A stretch of 30,281 nt of DNA, from NCBI GenBank assembly GCA_037969115.1, contig JBBKWQ010000320.1, forward strand, positions 1-30,281, read 5' to 3'. The stretch is from JBBKWQ01 sp037969115. Lineage in GTDB: Bacteria > Actinomycetota > Acidimicrobiia > Acidimicrobiales > Ilumatobacteraceae. The notes under the pieces were generated by a model that worked only from the letters and a program-made list of their open reading frames with translations, made no database searches and was not told the origin of the DNA. The translations under genes were made by a program, and so were the position numbers. Positions within the stretch are counted from its first letter, which is position 1. Every line of letters begins with the position of its first letter. Shown here piece by piece: positions 28,564-30,281 of the stretch.

Positions 28564-29718
28564 TCAGATCTTCGTTCGCGCGCTGGTCATCGCACGCGTG
28601 AACACGTCGACTACACGCCCAATATCGTCATCAGACAGATCGTTGTAGAACGGTAGGCGCAGCAATCGTGCGCTGACGTCGTCGGTGACCGGGCAGTCCT
28701 GGAAACGGTCAGCGAGCCGGGCTGCCGCCGGCGCACGGTGGAGCGGGACATAGTGGAAGGCGGGATTCACGCCCTCGTCCCTCATGTGTGCGATCACGTC
28801 CGAGCGGATACCAGCTGCAGGAAGCAGCACGTAGAACATGTGGTCCGCGGGCTCCGCATCATCGGGTTGATATGGCAGCTCGATACCAAGTTCAGGTGCG
28901 ATTGGCCCGAGTAGCTCGCGATAGCGCGTCGACACGCGGCGGCGCGCAGCGCGGATGCTGTCGGCGCCGTCGAGCTGCGCGACCAAGAACGCAGCGAGCA
29001 GATCGCTCAAGCCGAATGATGAGCCATGTCCTTGCCAGGTGTATTTGTCGACCGACCCTTCCATGAACTGACGCCGGTTGGTCCCCTTGTCGAGAAGCAC
29101 ATGCGCGGCGTCGACATCGCGTTGGTCGTTGAGCACGAGCGCACCACCCTCACCGCAGACGAAGTTCTTGGTCTCGTGGAAACTGAGCGCTGACATCCGC
29201 CCGTACGTGCCGAGAGGCCGTCCACGGTGCGTCGCGAACAGCCCGTGAGCGTTGTCTTCGATCAGCGGCACGCCCCACCGATCGGCGATTGCCCCGAGGC
29301 GGTCGACGTCGGAGGGAACACCCGAATAGTGCACCGTCACGATCGCCTTCACCTCGGGCGACATCGATGCCTCCACGTGATCGGGATCGAGGCCCAGCGT
29401 CGTCCGCTCGATGTCACAGAAGCGCAGTGCAGCCCCTTGGCGAGCGTATGCGGTCGCAGTCGACGTGAACGTGAACGACGGCACGATGACCACGTCACCA
29501 GCACCGAGCTCGAGGAGCATCGCTGTCATCTCCAACGCGTCGGTGCACGACGTCGTCAGCAGCACGTCCCGTGCACCCAGCATGTCGCGGAGATAGGTGG
29601 AGGCCCGTTCGGAGAAGCGTCCCTTGGCCGAGGAATGCCCCGATTCGATCGCTTGGCTGATATTCGACAGCTCACCACCGGCAAGGCAGGGCCTGTTGAA
29701 CGGGATGGCGGTCACCAC
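28564..29718 (-). CDS. wecE: dTDP-4-oxo-6-deoxyglucose transaminase (WecE/RffA)
   Basis: 384 residues from the first of two consecutive GTGs (29718, 29715); TACCCT lies 7 bases before the first. The frame upstream of this has no homology. The protein follows E. coli WecE along its whole length: IPFNRPCLAGGEL at 5-17, LLTTSCTDALEM at 53-64, PSFTFTSTA at 80-88, VHYSGV at 129-134, EDNAHG at 154-159, the PLP Lys184 in SFHETKN, then KGTNRRQFMEGSVDKYTW and FHYVPLH. It is a fold-type I PLP enzyme that transfers an amino group from glutamate to C4 of dTDP-4-keto-6-deoxyglucose, giving dTDP-Fuc4N. The neighbouring WecD-like gene would acetylate it. RmlA and RmlB, needed for the substrate, are not in the window. 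Confidence 0.95.
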   Translation of the reverse strand: MVTAIPFNRPCLAGGELSNISQAIESGHSSAKGRFSERASTYLRDMLGARDVLLTTSCTDALEMTAMLLELGAGDVVIVPSFTFTSTATAYARQGAALRFCDIERTTLGLDPDHVEASMSPEVKAIVTVHYSGVPSDVDRLGAIADRWGVPLIEDNAHGLFATHRGRPLGTYGRMSALSFHETKNFVCGEGGALVLNDQRDVDAAHVLLDKGTNRRQFMEGSVDKYTWQGHGSSFGLSDLLAAFLVAQLDGADSIRAARRRVSTRYRELLGPIAPELGIELPYQPDDAEPADHMFYVLLPAAGIRSDVIAHMRDEGVNPAFHYVPLHRAPAAARLADRFQDCPVTDDVSARLLRLPFYNDLSDDDIGRVVDVFTRAMTSARTKI

Positions 29719-29724
29719 TGCGTC

Positions 29725-29731
29725 TAGGGTA
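29725..29731. promoter_or_regulatory. Symmetric -10 element TAGGGTA between divergent genes
   Basis: TAGGGT on the plus strand (29725-29730) ends 10 bases before the ATG at 29741, and TACCCT on the minus strand (29731-29726) ends 7 bases before the GTG at 29718. One seven-base element can therefore serve both directions. The gap between the two genes is only 22 bases, so no other promoter position is free for both. Confidence 0.55.
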
Positions 29732-29740
29732 GCCCCGCGT

Positions 29741-30281
29741 ATGGCCCCGACCACTGGATCCACGCTGCCTGGCATCTCCGTGGTCGTGCCGACGTTCCGG
29801 TCGCCCGGCACGCTGGCGCGGCTGTGCGACGAGCTGCAACTCCACGTCCGGCCGCTGTGTGGCGAGATGGAGCTCATCCTCGTCGACGACGGCAACACGG
29901 ACGACACCTGGACAGTGATCAGCGGGCTCGCCGACTCGTTCGATTGGGTCCGCGGTGTCCGGTTGCTTCGCAATTACGGCCAGCACAACGCCTTGCTCGC
30001 CGGCATGCGTGACGCAAGATTGCCACTGATCCTCACAATCGACGACGATCTCCAGAACCCTCCGTCGGAGGTCAGGCGACTGGCGGACGCGCTGGACGAT
30101 GACGTCGATCTCGTCTACGGCACGCCGGTGGAAAAGGCGCACAGCATCGGGCGGAGCGGCGCCTCCACGCTGACCAAGCGGTTGATGTCGCGGATGTTGG
30201 GGCCCGACGTGTTCTCGAAGTCGAGCGCTTTCCGGTTGTTTCGGCGCGAGCTGCTCCAAGCCTCGAACGAGGTGCACGATC
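29741..30281 (+). CDS. GT2 glycosyltransferase of the DPM1/GtrB/ArnC type (cut by window edge)
   Basis: The first 180 residues are present. ISVVVPTFRSPGTLARLCDEL begins the GT-A fold, LILVDDGNTDDTW follows, then RNYGQHNALLAGMRDA and LTIDDDLQNPPSEV, the metal-binding site in the form typical of bactoprenol glucosyltransferase GtrB, ArnC and dolichyl-phosphate mannose synthase (D-D-D-L-Q-N/D-P). VYGTPVEKAHSIGRSGAS and a Ser/Phe-rich segment come after, as in GtrB. Such enzymes usually end with two membrane helices, which would be beyond the right edge. The likely reaction is UDP-sugar plus polyprenyl phosphate to polyprenyl-phosphate sugar, providing donor for a GT-C enzyme such as the one at 26264-27835. 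ATG start at 29741. Confidence 0.88.
   Translation, partial: MAPTTGSTLPGISVVVPTFRSPGTLARLCDELQLHVRPLCGEMELILVDDGNTDDTWTVISGLADSFDWVRGVRLLRNYGQHNALLAGMRDARLPLILTIDDDLQNPPSEVRRLADALDDDVDLVYGTPVEKAHSIGRSGASTLTKRLMSRMLGPDVFSKSSAFRLFRRELLQASNEVHD

Noticed and set aside
1..30281. CRISPR arrays, tRNA or rRNA genes, insertion sequences, phage genes
   Set aside because: No regularly spaced repeats, no tRNA-like cloverleaf segments in the few gaps, and no transposase, integrase or phage motifs in any convincing gene.

Overview
The window is a continuous cell-surface polysaccharide biosynthesis and export region from a high-G+C bacterium. G+C is high (roughly two thirds by eye), GTG starts are common, many start codons appear leaderless with a TANNNT -10 a few bases upstream, and stop/start overlaps (ATGA, GTGA) are frequent. 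Together these suggest an actinobacterium. An Acidimicrobiia (Ilumatobacter-like) origin is my guess from the gene style and is not proven by the sequence. No rRNA, tRNA, CRISPR array, transposase or phage gene was seen. Coding density is close to 100 percent, and both window edges cut through glycosyltransferase genes.

Layout by region. 1-1732 (minus): a cut GT4 glycosyltransferase behind a GT2 with a large inserted domain. 1783-2412 (plus): a SAM methyltransferase. 2409-9729 (minus): a tandem double-GT4 protein, a small coiled-coil protein, a dolichyl-phosphate-mannose-synthase-like GT2, a GT2/GT-C fusion membrane protein, and a Wzt-type ABC ATPase with a C-terminal carbohydrate-binding domain. 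9849-10661 (plus): the Wzm-type permease, divergent from its ATPase. 10722-13041 (minus): a GT2, another small coiled-coil protein and an O-antigen ligase/polymerase-like membrane protein. 13126-17403 (plus): a polyprenyl-phosphate sugar-1-phosphate transferase (chain initiation), an ExoA-like GT2, a possible 42-residue ORF, and a second ABC-2 permease/ATPase pair. 17400-22768 (minus): a GT4, a nucleotide-sugar 6-dehydrogenase, a membrane-anchored methyltransferase, a small protein sharing a domain with it, and a GT-B glycosyltransferase. 22851-23405 (plus): a sulfotransferase-like protein. 23442-25529 (minus): an acyltransferase-3/SGNH O-acetylase. 25616-26263 (plus): a methyltransferase. 26264-29718 (minus): a GT-C protein, a WecD-like N-acetyltransferase and a clear WecE transaminase. 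29741-end (plus): a cut DPM1/GtrB-like GT2.

How the genes fit together (inference). The WbaP/PglC-type transferase loads the first sugar phosphate on undecaprenyl phosphate. GT2, GT4 and GT-B enzymes extend the chain in the cytoplasm, using among others a UDP-sugar uronic acid (dehydrogenase) and dTDP-Fuc4NAc (WecE and WecD). Two ABC-2 exporters move glycans across the membrane. The DPM-like GT2s and the GT-C proteins probably add sugars outside the membrane from polyprenyl-phosphate donors, and the WaaL/Wzy-like protein ligates or polymerises. Methyl, sulfate and acetyl groups are likely decorations. The region switches strand eleven times in 30 kb, with very compact divergent promoters and convergent genes that sometimes share palindromic stop codons.
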